From Accumulibacter sp. (GTDB lineage: Bacteria; Pseudomonadota; Gammaproteobacteria; Burkholderiales; Rhodocyclaceae): 7,142 bases of DNA. The notes beneath the pieces are model-generated. The model was not told the origin of the DNA. It made no database searches and saw nothing but the letters and a program-made list of their open reading frames with translations. A program made the translations under genes and the position numbers. Shown piece after piece: positions 1 through 6,170 of this stretch. The DNA lies in assembly GCA_003538495.1 (NCBI GenBank), contig DPSD01000486.1, positions 1-7,142 of the forward strand. Reading direction: 5' to 3'. Numbering within the stretch: position 1 is the first letter of the stretch; the number at the start of each line of letters is the position of its first letter.

Positions 1-255
1 GAGTTCGCTCACGCCGCCAGCCGGACCAAATCAGCGTTCCAGTCCAAGTTCCAGGCGCTGATCGTTCGCCGGGGTTACAAACGGGCCATCGTCGCTCTGG
101 CTCACAAAATGCTGCGCACCATCTACTTCATGCTCAAGCGTGGCGAACACTACCGGGATTCCGCCATCAACTATGAGCAGCTTTCCGTGCAGCGCAACGC
201 TTCTCGCTGGATCAAGGCTCTGACTCGCTTCGGCTTCATCCGCGCAGCCGCTTGA
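1..255 (+). CDS. IS110-family transposase, C-terminal fragment
   Basis: Frame 1 is open from the first base to a TGA at 253-255 and encodes the last 84 residues of a transposase; the start lies before the window. The block RRGYKRAIVALAHKMLRTIY, followed by FMLKRGEHYRD and a NYE-LSVQRNASRWIKAL tail, is typical of the C-terminal Transposase_20 (IS116/IS110/IS902) domain. Family members are DEDD/serine recombinases that move the element as a circular intermediate, guided by a bridge RNA. The RuvC-like DEDD domain and most of the catalytic serine region are not visible, so activity cannot be judged. The short non-coding stretch after the stop fits the IS110 subgroup, whose longer non-coding end lies upstream of the transposase. 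The family call rests on remembered motif similarity; the exact IS name cannot be given. Confidence 0.85.
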   Translation, partial: EFAHAASRTKSAFQSKFQALIVRRGYKRAIVALAHKMLRTIYFMLKRGEHYRDSAINYEQLSVQRNASRWIKALTRFGFIRAAA

Positions 256-275
256 TTCACAATAACCCATTTGCA

Positions 276-291
276 TGACCGGTGCCGGTCA
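276..291. repeat. palindrome in the right end of the IS110 element
   Basis: TGACCGGTGCCGGTCA is an inverted repeat with 7-nt arms around TG, able to fold as a 6-bp stem with a GTGC tetraloop. It lies 20 nt after the transposase stop and is followed by GGGCTTTGTG, a weak T tract. It could end transposase transcription or be a structural part of the IS right end. The boundary between the IS and the chromosome cannot be set from this window and probably falls between here and about 340. Confidence 0.5.
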
Positions 292-385
292 GGGCTTTGT
301 GCGTCTTCAAGGAGGGTTCTTTCACATTAGCTTATAGACGGTCGGGCTGGACGCTTACGCTGCAACCGCAGGGGTCGCTTTCCGG

Positions 386-391
386 TAAACT
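386..391 (+). promoter_or_regulatory. possible -10 box upstream of the Hpt/HD-GYP gene
   Basis: TAAACT lies 31 nt before the chosen start codon at 423, a plausible distance for a sigma-70 -10 element. No convincing -35 box stands 16-18 nt upstream. The ribosome binding site that decides the start is GGAGG at 410-414, 8 nt before ATG 423. The box is a weak call based on position and partial consensus only. Confidence 0.25.
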
Positions 392-422
392 CGACTGCAA
401 TACCATTTCGGAGGCACGCACC

Positions 423-1529
423 ATGGACAGACGGATGCCTACTGCTCCGGTCGTGACCGACCGCGAGGGACTCGATGATTTCATTGACGCGCTGCGCGAA
501 CACGCGCCGACGATCGAACGTGATGTTGCTCGCCTGCGAAACGCGCCAGGTGAGCGCGAAGTGATCGGCAGCCTGTTCCGTGCGCTGCACAACATCAAGG
601 GTGACGCGGCGCTGTGCAACGTCGACCTGGCGGTGACCATCGTGCACCCGATTGAAACCCTTCTCGCCCGAGTCCGTAACAGCAATCTGCTGTTCTCCGA
701 GGCAATTGCCGAAACCATCCTGTTGACCATCGATCGCCTGGAACTGGCCATGGCCCGCATTGCCAGCGGCGAAGCGCTCGATACCCTGCAACTCCGACCG
801 CTGGTTGAAGGCCTCGAGAAGCTGGCGATGGCCGCGTCAGCGGAGGTCGACGAGCGCGCCGCCGAGGTGCTTGAGGCAGTAACCGGATTCCGTCCGGTCT
901 TTGTTGCGTCGCTGACCACCCGCGGTGTCACCGGTCTGCGCGCTGCCGCGAAGTCGGAAGCTGCCGAGGATCTGCGTTTTTTTCTCACCCTTGCCAGCCA
1001 GTTCGAGGCCAGGTCGCCGCTGTTCAAGGGCCGCTCGACGCGCATCCTGCGCCTGGCGCTGGAAACAAACCAGATGGCCGGTGAGCCGATCGAGCCGATC
1101 CAGCTTGAAGCCGCCGTCTACATGCACGACGTCGGCATGATGTTTCTCGCCGAGTCGGTATGGCTGAAGGCCAGCGACATGAGCCCGGAGGAGAAAATGA
1201 TCCTGCGCGCGCATCCGGGCTATGCGGCTGGATTGCTGTCGCGGATGGCCGGCTGGACGGCTGCCGCCGAGATGGTGGCGCAACACCATGAAGCGCCCCG
1301 GGGCAGCGGTTACCCGGCCGGTCTCGATAGCGCGCAGATCTGCTCCGGCGCAAAGGTGCTGGCGATCGTCGACGCCTTCGAAGCGGTGATGTTGAAGCAT
1401 ATCAACCGTGGCCGGAATCGCTCGCTGCTACGCGCGATCGCCGAAATCAATGCCTGTGACAAGCAGTTCGCGCCGGAATGGATCGAGCCCTTCAACCAGG
1501 TGATCCGGCGGAGCGTCGAAGCCAGATGA
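423..1529 (+). CDS. Hpt domain - HD-GYP-type (HDOD/HD) signalling protein
   Basis: A 368-residue protein. Residues about 12-135 form a helical histidine-phosphotransfer (Hpt) domain with the motif LHNIKGDAALC, putative phospho-acceptor His56 and following K59-G60. Residues about 180-365 resemble an HD-GYP c-di-GMP phosphodiesterase domain: HD at 235-236, H264, HHE at 288-290, GSGYP at 294-298 and Asp317 in IVDAFEA. Three canonical points differ: the usual HDxGK reads HDVGM, the usual GHSxRV His is Arg204 (GRSTRIL), and DGSGYP reads RGSGYP. Metal binding and hydrolysis may thus be altered, and a purely regulatory role is possible. The start at ATG 423 follows GGAGG at 410-414; the frame is open upstream to 282 but without signals. 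There is no signal peptide or membrane segment, so it is cytosolic. Phosphorelay input to a c-di-GMP output module is inferred. Its stop overlaps the start of tcdA (ATGA), suggesting one transcript. Confidence 0.82.
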   Translation: MDRRMPTAPVVTDREGLDDFIDALREHAPTIERDVARLRNAPGEREVIGSLFRALHNIKGDAALCNVDLAVTIVHPIETLLARVRNSNLLFSEAIAETILLTIDRLELAMARIASGEALDTLQLRPLVEGLEKLAMAASAEVDERAAEVLEAVTGFRPVFVASLTTRGVTGLRAAAKSEAAEDLRFFLTLASQFEARSPLFKGRSTRILRLALETNQMAGEPIEPIQLEAAVYMHDVGMMFLAESVWLKASDMSPEEKMILRAHPGYAAGLLSRMAGWTAAAEMVAQHHEAPRGSGYPAGLDSAQICSGAKVLAIVDAFEAVMLKHINRGRNRSLLRAIAEINACDKQFAPEWIEPFNQVIRRSVEAR

Positions 1530-2359
1530 GCGAACCGATGGTCGGGTCGCCGCCCGACCCTGCGGCCGATCAGGCGCGCCGTTTCGGCGGTATCTCTCGC
1601 CTCTACGGCGCGGCTGCCCTGCGGCGTTTTCAGGATGCGCATGTCGCCGTTGTCGGCATCGGCGGTGTCGGTTCATGGGCCGTCGAGGCGCTGGCACGTT
1701 CGGCAATCGGCCGGATCACCCTGATCGATCTGGACATGGTCGCCGAGTCCAACGTTAACCGGCAGGTGCACGCCCTCGACGGCGAATTCGGCAAGGCCAA
1801 GGTCAGCGCCATGGCGCAGCGGGTCCACGCCATCAACCCGGCTTGCGTGGTCACCGAAGTCGACGACTTCGTCACTCCGGAGAACGTTGACACCATCCTC
1901 GCCGGGCCTTTCGACCACGTCCTGGACGCCATCGACCAGGCGCGCACCAAGGCGGCGATGATCGCCTGGTCGCGGCGCGTCGCGACGCCGCTCGTCACCG
2001 CCGGCGGCGCCGGCGGCCAGATCGACGCGACGCGAATCCAGATCGCCGACCTCGCCCTGAGCATCCAGGATCCGCTGCTCGCCAAGGTGCGCTCGCTATT
2101 GCGCAAGGATTACGCATTCCCGCGTCAGGCAAAGAAGAAGTTCGGGATTGCGGCCGTCTTCTCGACCGAAGCGCTGCGCTATCCCGAATCCGAAACCCGG
2201 GCCGCCGCGGCCTGCGAACCGCCGCGTGTGCTGAGTGGACTGAACTGCGCCGGCTTCGGCTCGTCGGTTTGCGTCACCGCGACGTTTGGCCTGCTGGCCG
2301 CTGGCGAAGTGCTGCGAGCGCTGGCCGGCGGAGCCACCATGCCAGCCGGGGACCGCTGA
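1526..2359 (+). CDS. tcdA: tRNA threonylcarbamoyladenosine dehydratase (TcdA/CsdL)
   Basis: A 277-residue E1/ThiF/MoeB-like protein, close to the usual length of TcdA (about 270). It uses ATP to cyclise the N6-threonylcarbamoyl group at A37 of ANN-decoding tRNAs into the ct6A hydantoin form. Visible features are the FGGISRLYG start (20-28), the nucleotide-binding loop GIGGVGS (44-50), LIDLD (66-70), NVNRQ (76-80), the lysine of GKAK (Lys90), LDAID (133-137) and the C-terminal GFGSSVCVTATFGLLAAGEV helix. It lacks the zinc CxxC pairs and C-terminal beta-grasp-binding domain of full E1 enzymes, as TcdA does. The start at ATG 1526 overlaps the upstream stop in ATGA, with GGCGGAG at 1507-1513 as ribosome binding site; the frame is open further upstream, inside the Hpt/HD-GYP gene, but translational coupling favours this start. 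In some bacteria it works with the CsdA/CsdE sulphur system, which is not seen here. It is convergent with the diguanylate cyclase, 57 nt apart, and I see no clear terminator between them. Confidence 0.93.
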   Translation: MSEPMVGSPPDPAADQARRFGGISRLYGAAALRRFQDAHVAVVGIGGVGSWAVEALARSAIGRITLIDLDMVAESNVNRQVHALDGEFGKAKVSAMAQRVHAINPACVVTEVDDFVTPENVDTILAGPFDHVLDAIDQARTKAAMIAWSRRVATPLVTAGGAGGQIDATRIQIADLALSIQDPLLAKVRSLLRKDYAFPRQAKKKFGIAAVFSTEALRYPESETRAAAACEPPRVLSGLNCAGFGSSVCVTATFGLLAAGEVLRALAGGATMPAGDR

Positions 2360-2416
2360 GCGCGCAGCGCAGGGGCGCCGGCAGCGGGCAACCGATGTGC
2401 AGCTACGGGTATGAAG

Positions 2417-4222
2417 TCAGCCGATCAACACCCGGTTCTTGCCGGCCTGCTTGGCGGCAAACATCGCCTCGTCGGCACGTTTGCTGACCGAGCCCTGCGT
2501 ATCGGTGGGCCGGAAATCGGTCACGCCGGCGCTGAAGGTAATCAGTTGGCGGTCGTTGTTGTGCAGGAAAATCCGCCGCGTCAACTCGCGCTGCAGGCGG
2601 ACCAGCGCCGTCTGCGCGTCTTCCAGCGAGGTGTCCGGCAGCAGGATGATGAACTCCTCGCCACCGAAGCGGGCGACCGTATCCTGCGGACGCATCGTTT
2701 CGCGGATTACCGTCGTCAGGTGGATCAGTGCGGCGTCGCCGGCGTCGTGACCGAGCGAGTCGTTGAGTTTCTTGAAGTTGTCGATGTCGAGCAAGGCGAC
2801 GCAGAGTGTCGCCTTGCGGCGTTGCGCGCGCGCCGTTTCCTTGTCGAATGCTTCCTCGAGACCACGGCGGTTAAGCACACCGGTGAGCTGGTCGTGCCGA
2901 ACCAGCGTGCTGGCTTTGTCGAGATCCGCCTGCAGTTCGCCAATGCGCTTCTCGGCGTCCTCGACGCTCTGCTTGGCGGCACGCAACTCGTCACGCGAGC
3001 GCTGCGCGTTGAGCTGGATGATCTGGGTCTCACGGATCACTTCCGCGAGCACGTCCTCGAGCTGGGAAATGTCCTCGGCGTTGCTGATCCGGTCGGCGCA
3101 GATCGCGATCTTGTCGTGATACTCGGAAGTCGAATCGGCAAACTCCGCCAGGTGATCGACGAAGCCGGCCAGCATCTGTTTGAGGCTTTCCCGGGCTTCG
3201 TTCAGACTGTGCTTGAGCTGTCCCTGCTTGAAAATGACCTCCTTGAGCCGGCTTTCGGCGTCGCTGATCGAACGGATGCTCAACGGGCCGGAAACGATGT
3301 CGCGGACGATGTCGATCTGACCGGCAAGCCAGCGGTCCTCGACAACCAGCTCGCCGACGTTTTCGATCAACAATTGCAGCAGCTTGAGCAAGCCTGCACG
3401 CAGTTCGACCCGGTCTTCGGCCAGCAGCTCAAGGCGGAAAGCGAAGCGCTTGACGCTCGCCTGCAGGCCGTCCATCGCCGCTCGCGAGGTCGCCGTGCGA
3501 ACCTTGTGGGCGAGCGCCTTGGCATCGGCCACAAGGTCGGGCTCGTCGGCGAGCTGGGTCGGAATGAGGCCCTCCAGCGTATACGCGAAGATCTCGCGCA
3601 ACTCGCTCGACAGCTCGGCCGCCAAAGCACCAGTCTGCAGCGCATGCGCTGCCGCCACCTGATCGCTGACCGGAGAGCCGTTCGCGGCTTCGGCCACTGC
3701 TGCGAGCCCCTCCACCAGAGGCATCTCCGCCGCTTCCGACGCGTTCAGTGACCACGACTTGACCAGTCCTTGCAGGCGCGCGAAGAGCAACTCGCTGTTA
3801 CCCGTCGCGCCGGCCAGCACACGCTCCAGCGCTTCACGCTTGCGCGCGACGGTGAGGCCGGCCTGCTTGCTCTCCCACTGCCGAAGGAAGTCGCCGAATA
3901 ACTGATTCCATGGCAGATCCTGCTCCTTGCCCAACTGCGCGAACAACTCGGCCAGACCACGCTTTAGCTCGTCCCAGCTCTTGCCCTTGAATGCCTGCTC
4001 GAAGCGTCTGAGCAGTCGTTGCTGCTGGGCATTTTCCCTGGGCAACGACGCCAGAAGTGCCTTCAGCTCTCGCTCCGGGAAAGGCGCCGCCTCATTGGCC
4101 GGGGTACCGGCAATCTCGTGATAGAGCGCCCGGTAGTTGTCAGGTGAAGGAGAGACTCGTCTACTGGCCAGCAGGCGCAGGGCCTCGCGAGCGATTTCGG
4201 ACGGATTCGAGAGGACTGGCAT
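2417..4222 (-). CDS. diguanylate cyclase with long helical N-terminal region
   Basis: A 601-residue soluble protein. Residues about 440-600 are a GGDEF domain that condenses two GTP into c-di-GMP: DQLTGVLNRRGLEEAFDKE (444-462), LLDIDNFKKLNDSLGHDAGD (477-496), the active-site motif GGEEF (520-524) and the closing FSAGV, ADEAMFAAKQAGKNRVL. RPQD at 511-514, five residues before GGEEF, is an intact RxxD product-inhibition I-site, so both catalysis and feedback control look preserved. Residues 1-400 are almost all helical, with no transmembrane segment or recognisable PAS, GAF or REC domain; 400-440 is a likely coiled coil that would support dimerisation. The N-terminal block SEIAREALRLLASRRVSPSP followed by NYRALYHEI recurs, as I recall, in cytosolic GGDEF proteins of betaproteobacteria, but its signal is unknown. 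The start at 4222 is chosen because GGTGGAAAG lies just upstream and homology-like sequence begins there; the frame stays open to 4429. It is monocistronic and convergent with tcdA. Confidence 0.92.
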   Translation of the reverse strand: MPVLSNPSEIAREALRLLASRRVSPSPDNYRALYHEIAGTPANEAAPFPERELKALLASLPRENAQQQRLLRRFEQAFKGKSWDELKRGLAELFAQLGKEQDLPWNQLFGDFLRQWESKQAGLTVARKREALERVLAGATGNSELLFARLQGLVKSWSLNASEAAEMPLVEGLAAVAEAANGSPVSDQVAAAHALQTGALAAELSSELREIFAYTLEGLIPTQLADEPDLVADAKALAHKVRTATSRAAMDGLQASVKRFAFRLELLAEDRVELRAGLLKLLQLLIENVGELVVEDRWLAGQIDIVRDIVSGPLSIRSISDAESRLKEVIFKQGQLKHSLNEARESLKQMLAGFVDHLAEFADSTSEYHDKIAICADRISNAEDISQLEDVLAEVIRETQIIQLNAQRSRDELRAAKQSVEDAEKRIGELQADLDKASTLVRHDQLTGVLNRRGLEEAFDKETARAQRRKATLCVALLDIDNFKKLNDSLGHDAGDAALIHLTTVIRETMRPQDTVARFGGEEFIILLPDTSLEDAQTALVRLQRELTRRIFLHNNDRQLITFSAGVTDFRPTDTQGSVSKRADEAMFAAKQAGKNRVLIG

Positions 4223-4257
4223 GGCTTTCCACCGACAAACAAACAGACAGTCGCGGC

Positions 4258-4263
4258 ATTCTA
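4258..4263 (-). promoter_or_regulatory. possible -10 box of the diguanylate cyclase gene
   Basis: On the minus strand TAGAAT (one mismatch to TATAAT) stands 35 nt before the chosen ATG at 4222, giving a predicted leader of about 30 nt. A -35 match 17 nt further up (TTTCGC) is poor. The rest of 4264-4480 shows no gene I can support on either strand; it is the leader side of this gene and of the tRNA promoter. Confidence 0.35.
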
Positions 4264-4485
4264 TCAGTGGCCATGCAGCTGCGAAAGAATCCGCAGCCAC
4301 GGGCGGCGCGCTGCCCCGGACCTGTCCGGCAAGACGACGCCATTTCCACGGCTGGTGGAGCAGCGGCAGGAGCTTCGCCTGCGCTTGCAACCGCGCCCGA
4401 CGTGGCCCTTTCTGGCCGGAATCGACCACCTCGGGTGGGTCGCGCAGAATGCGTCCGGGGAAGCACGGCGGGCGTTTGCTTCGGC

Positions 4486-4491
4486 TATAAT
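4486..4491 (+). promoter_or_regulatory. -10 box of the tRNA-Thr gene
   Basis: A perfect TATAAT lies 23 nt before the first base of the tRNA, which puts transcription start near 4498 and leaves a 5' leader of about 17 nt for RNase P removal. No good -35 match is present at 17 nt spacing. The placement is typical for a stable-RNA promoter and supports expression of the atypical tRNA. Confidence 0.6.
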
Positions 4492-4514
4492 CATCGCCTC
4501 AGCATGCAGTGTTC

Positions 4515-4588
4515 GCCCCCGTAGCATGAAGGTCGTGCAGTTGATTTGTAATCATCAGGTGTTGGTTCGATTCCGACCGGGGGCACCA
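4515..4588 (+). tRNA. tRNA-Thr(TGT), atypical D arm
   Basis: 74 nt including an encoded CCA. The acceptor GCCCCCG/CGGGGGC pairs in all 7 positions; the T arm is GTTGG-TTCGATT-CCGAC; the anticodon loop TTTGTAA (4545-4551) carries TGT at 4547-4549 and so reads ACA (Thr). Discriminator A and G1-C72, C2-G71 agree with threonine tRNAs. Odd points: the D arm is GCAT-GAAGGTC-GTGC with a 7-nt loop, keeping the GG pair but having G and C where conserved A14 and A21 are expected; the anticodon stem has a T-T mismatch at 4541/4555; the variable loop is only 4 nt (AGGT). A perfect -10 box precedes it, so it is probably transcribed. It serves as insertion site for the downstream integrase element. It could be a genuine divergent tRNA or a copy altered by insertion events. 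Confidence 0.82.
4561..4588 (+). other. probable attL of the integrated island (3' end of tRNA-Thr)
   Basis: The T arm, acceptor strand and CCA of the tRNA lie about 200 nt upstream of a P4-type integrase in the same direction. Integrases of this family recombine at tRNA 3' ends and restore the gene with element-borne sequence, so the crossover core should lie here. I found no second copy of GGTTCGATTCCGACC in the window, so attR must be outside it. Exact core limits are inferred, not seen. Confidence 0.55.
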
Positions 4589-4652
4589 ACAAGCAATCCA
4601 CGGTAGTCCGAAGCAGCCCATAGAACCAGCCTAAGTGCGGGTTTTTATTGGA

Positions 4653-4658
4653 TATAAT
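4653..4658 (+). promoter_or_regulatory. -10 box upstream of the integrase
   Basis: A perfect TATAAT in an AT-rich pocket (TTTTTATTGGATATAATG) 132 nt before the integrase start. The predicted transcription start is near 4665, directly at ATG 4666 of a short ORF, and the GGGGTAAC repeats begin within a few bases. Binding of a protein to the repeats would therefore affect integrase transcription. No -35 box of quality is visible. Confidence 0.5.
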
Positions 4659-4665
4659 GTCCGCC

Positions 4666-4770
4666 ATGGGGGTAACATGGTTCCATAGCATCCGCAGAAA
4701 AACAGGGGTAACTTTCGGGGTAACTGCCTTTGGCCCTGGGGTAACTCTCAGATGCGGAACCGCATCCTGA
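4666..4770 (+). CDS. possible leaderless 34-codon leader ORF with Gly-Val-Thr repeats
   Basis: ATG 4666 opens a frame of 34 codons ending in TGA 4768-4770. Because all four GGGGTAAC repeats are spaced in multiples of three, each is read as Gly-Val-Thr: near the start (MGVTW), TGVTFGVT in the middle, and PGVTL near the end. There is no Shine-Dalgarno site, but the predicted transcription start falls at or one base before the ATG, so leaderless translation is conceivable. The frame ends 15 nt before the integrase ATG at 4785 and covers the alternative upstream integrase start at 4752. The in-frame spacing may instead reflect DNA-site geometry, and this may not be a gene at all. Confidence 0.2.
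   Translation: MGVTWFHSIRRKTGVTFGVTAFGPGVTLRCGTAS
4669..4745 (+). repeat. four GGGGTAAC direct repeats upstream of int
   Basis: Identical 8-mers GGGGTAAC lie at 4669-4676, 4705-4712, 4717-4724 and 4738-4745, with start-to-start distances of 36, 12 and 21 nt. All have the same orientation and lie between the putative attL and the integrase start. Such short direct repeats are expected of arm-type integrase binding sites or of sites for an excisionase or repressor; the function is inferred from position only. Confidence 0.75.
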
Positions 4771-4784
4771 CCATGGAGCCCGCC

Positions 4785-5999
4785 ATGCCACTGACCGACA
4801 CCGCCGTACGCAACGCCAAGCCCGGCGAAAAACCCGCCAAACTTTACGACGAGCGAGGACTGTTCGTCATCGTAACGCCCGCCGGCGGCAAGTGGTGGCG
4901 CTTCCGGTACACCTTCGACGGCAAAGAAAAGCTGCTCTCGCTTGGCGTCTACCCGGATGTCAGTCTCAAGGAGGCTCGGGAGAAGCGCGACGCGGCGCGC
5001 AAGCGGATCTCGCAAGGGGCTGACCCGGGCGCCGATCGGAAGGCCGTCAAGGCGGATCGGGTGGCGCTGACCGCGAATTGCTTTGAGCCCGTCTGCCGAG
5101 ACTGGATGAATCACCGCAAGGAAACCGTGGCGGCCGGGCAGTACACCAAGACCCTCGCCCGCATGGAACATGACGTGTTCCCGTGGCTTGGGGCAAAACC
5201 AATCAGCGAGATTTCAGCACCCGATGTGCTCGCTGTTCTGCGGCGGGTCGACGAGCGCGGCGCGCGCTACACGGCGCACCGAGTGCGCAGCGAGATCAGC
5301 CAGGCATTCCGCTACGCGATCGCCACAGGCCGCGCCGAGCGCGACCCCTGCCCGGACCTGCGAGGCGCGATACCCGCGGCCAAGGCCGGGCACTTCGCGG
5401 CCATCACGACGCCGAAGGAAGTTGCCGAGTTACTGCGGGCAATCGACGGCTTTCGCGGTACGTTCGTCGTCAAGAACGCGCTACTGCTCGCGCCGCTGCT
5501 GTTCGTTCGTCCTGGCGAGCTGCGCCGCGCGGAGTGGGCCGGCTTCGACCTGGACAAAGCCGAGTGGCGCTATCTGGTGACCAAAACAAAGACCGAGCAC
5601 CTTGTCCCGCTGGCGCCTCACGCCGTGGCGATCCTGCGCGAGCTGCACGCACTGACCGGGAGCGGGCGCTACGTTTTCCCTGGGGCGCGCGACCCGCACC
5701 GGGCCATGAGCGATGCAGCCATCAATGCCTCGCTGCGCCGCATGGGGTACGACACCAGGACGGAAATCACCGGGCACGGCTTCAGGGCGATGGCCCGCAC
5801 GATCCTGCACGAGGAGCTACACATTGAGCCCGAAGTGATCGAGCACCAACTGGCGCACTCCGTGCCGGATGCCTTGGGCAGTGCCTACAACCGGACGAAG
5901 TTCCTGAAGGATCGACGTGCCATGATGCACCAGTGGGCGGATTACCTGCACAAGCTGAAGGCCGGGGCGGAAGTGATCGCCATCACGACGGCAGCGTGA
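4785..5999 (+). CDS. P4-type tyrosine integrase (genomic island integrase)
   Basis: A 404-residue site-specific recombinase for insertion and excision of the element at the adjacent tRNA. Residues 1-90 form the N-terminal arm-binding (DUF4102) domain, from MPLTDTAVRNAKPGEKP to LSLGVYPDVSLKEAREKRDA. About 95-185 is the core-binding SAM-like domain. From 205 on is the catalytic domain with Arg242 (VRPGELRRAEW), a Lys in TKTKTEHLVPL (267 or 269), His331 and Arg334 (HGFRAMART), His358 (HQLAHS) and nucleophile Tyr368 (SAYNRT). All expected catalytic residues are present and the length is normal for the family, so it is probably functional. Start choice: ATG 4785 has GGAG at 4775-4778 and gives the common family N-terminus; in-frame ATGs at 4752 and 4773 lack such a site. 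It lies in the tRNA direction, 196 nt after the CCA, with four GGGGTAAC repeats between. Confidence 0.95.
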   Translation: MPLTDTAVRNAKPGEKPAKLYDERGLFVIVTPAGGKWWRFRYTFDGKEKLLSLGVYPDVSLKEAREKRDAARKRISQGADPGADRKAVKADRVALTANCFEPVCRDWMNHRKETVAAGQYTKTLARMEHDVFPWLGAKPISEISAPDVLAVLRRVDERGARYTAHRVRSEISQAFRYAIATGRAERDPCPDLRGAIPAAKAGHFAAITTPKEVAELLRAIDGFRGTFVVKNALLLAPLLFVRPGELRRAEWAGFDLDKAEWRYLVTKTKTEHLVPLAPHAVAILRELHALTGSGRYVFPGARDPHRAMSDAAINASLRRMGYDTRTEITGHGFRAMARTILHEELHIEPEVIEHQLAHSVPDALGSAYNRTKFLKDRRAMMHQWADYLHKLKAGAEVIAITTAA

Positions 6000-6112
6000 C
6001 GGGCTGAAGCCATCGAGTTTTTGCCGCGCCTATCCCGAAGCTGATCCACGAGGGCGAAAGCCGGTTTCCCTTGCCCGGCTGGCGCGGCATCCTGAATCAA
6101 GGGCGAAGCGTG

Positions 6113-6151
6113 AAGGAGCGCGACATGCAGAACGAACATCCTATCCAATGA
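6113..6151 (+). other. strong ribosome binding site with 8-codon frame, likely original start of the next gene
   Basis: AAGGAG at 6113-6118 stands 6 nt before ATG 6125. The ATG frame reads only eight codons (MQNEHPIQ) before TGA 6149-6151. The frame of the following gene is open from 6114, so both frames overlap over 6125-6148. A +1 shift, or loss of one base, anywhere there would join this well-placed start to the downstream protein (about 179 residues). Between the integrase stop and this site (6000-6112) I see no gene, only a 6-bp hairpin at 6059-6080. Confidence 0.45.
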
Positions 6152-6170
6152 ACTGAACCGCATTGAGGAC

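Noticed and set aside
332..1045. 237-codon Arg/Ser-rich minus-strand frame
   Set aside because: Low-complexity composition typical of antisense frames in GC-rich coding DNA, opposite the Hpt/HD-GYP gene.
2360..2416. Bidirectional terminator between tcdA and the convergent cyclase gene
   Set aside because: I looked for a GC stem with a T or A run and found none in these 57 nt.
2411..3751. 446-codon open frame on the plus strand opposite the diguanylate cyclase
   Set aside because: Antisense shadow of a clear GGDEF gene in high-GC DNA. The product shows no family motif and its frame mirrors the codon phase of the real gene.
4631..4650. GTGCGGGTTTTTATT after the tRNA as a terminator
   Set aside because: The T run is present but no upstream arm pairs beyond three bases with GCGGG; it may be a remnant displaced by the insertion.
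4491..5171. 226-codon minus-strand frame whose end reads VGIEPTPDDYKSTARPSCYG
   Set aside because: This is the familiar false protein made by translating the reverse strand of a tRNA gene; the rest is antisense to the integrase.
6059..6080. AGCCGG-CCGGCT hairpin after the integrase as a terminator
   Set aside because: Six-base stem with a 10-nt loop and no following T tract, so an intrinsic terminator is not supported.
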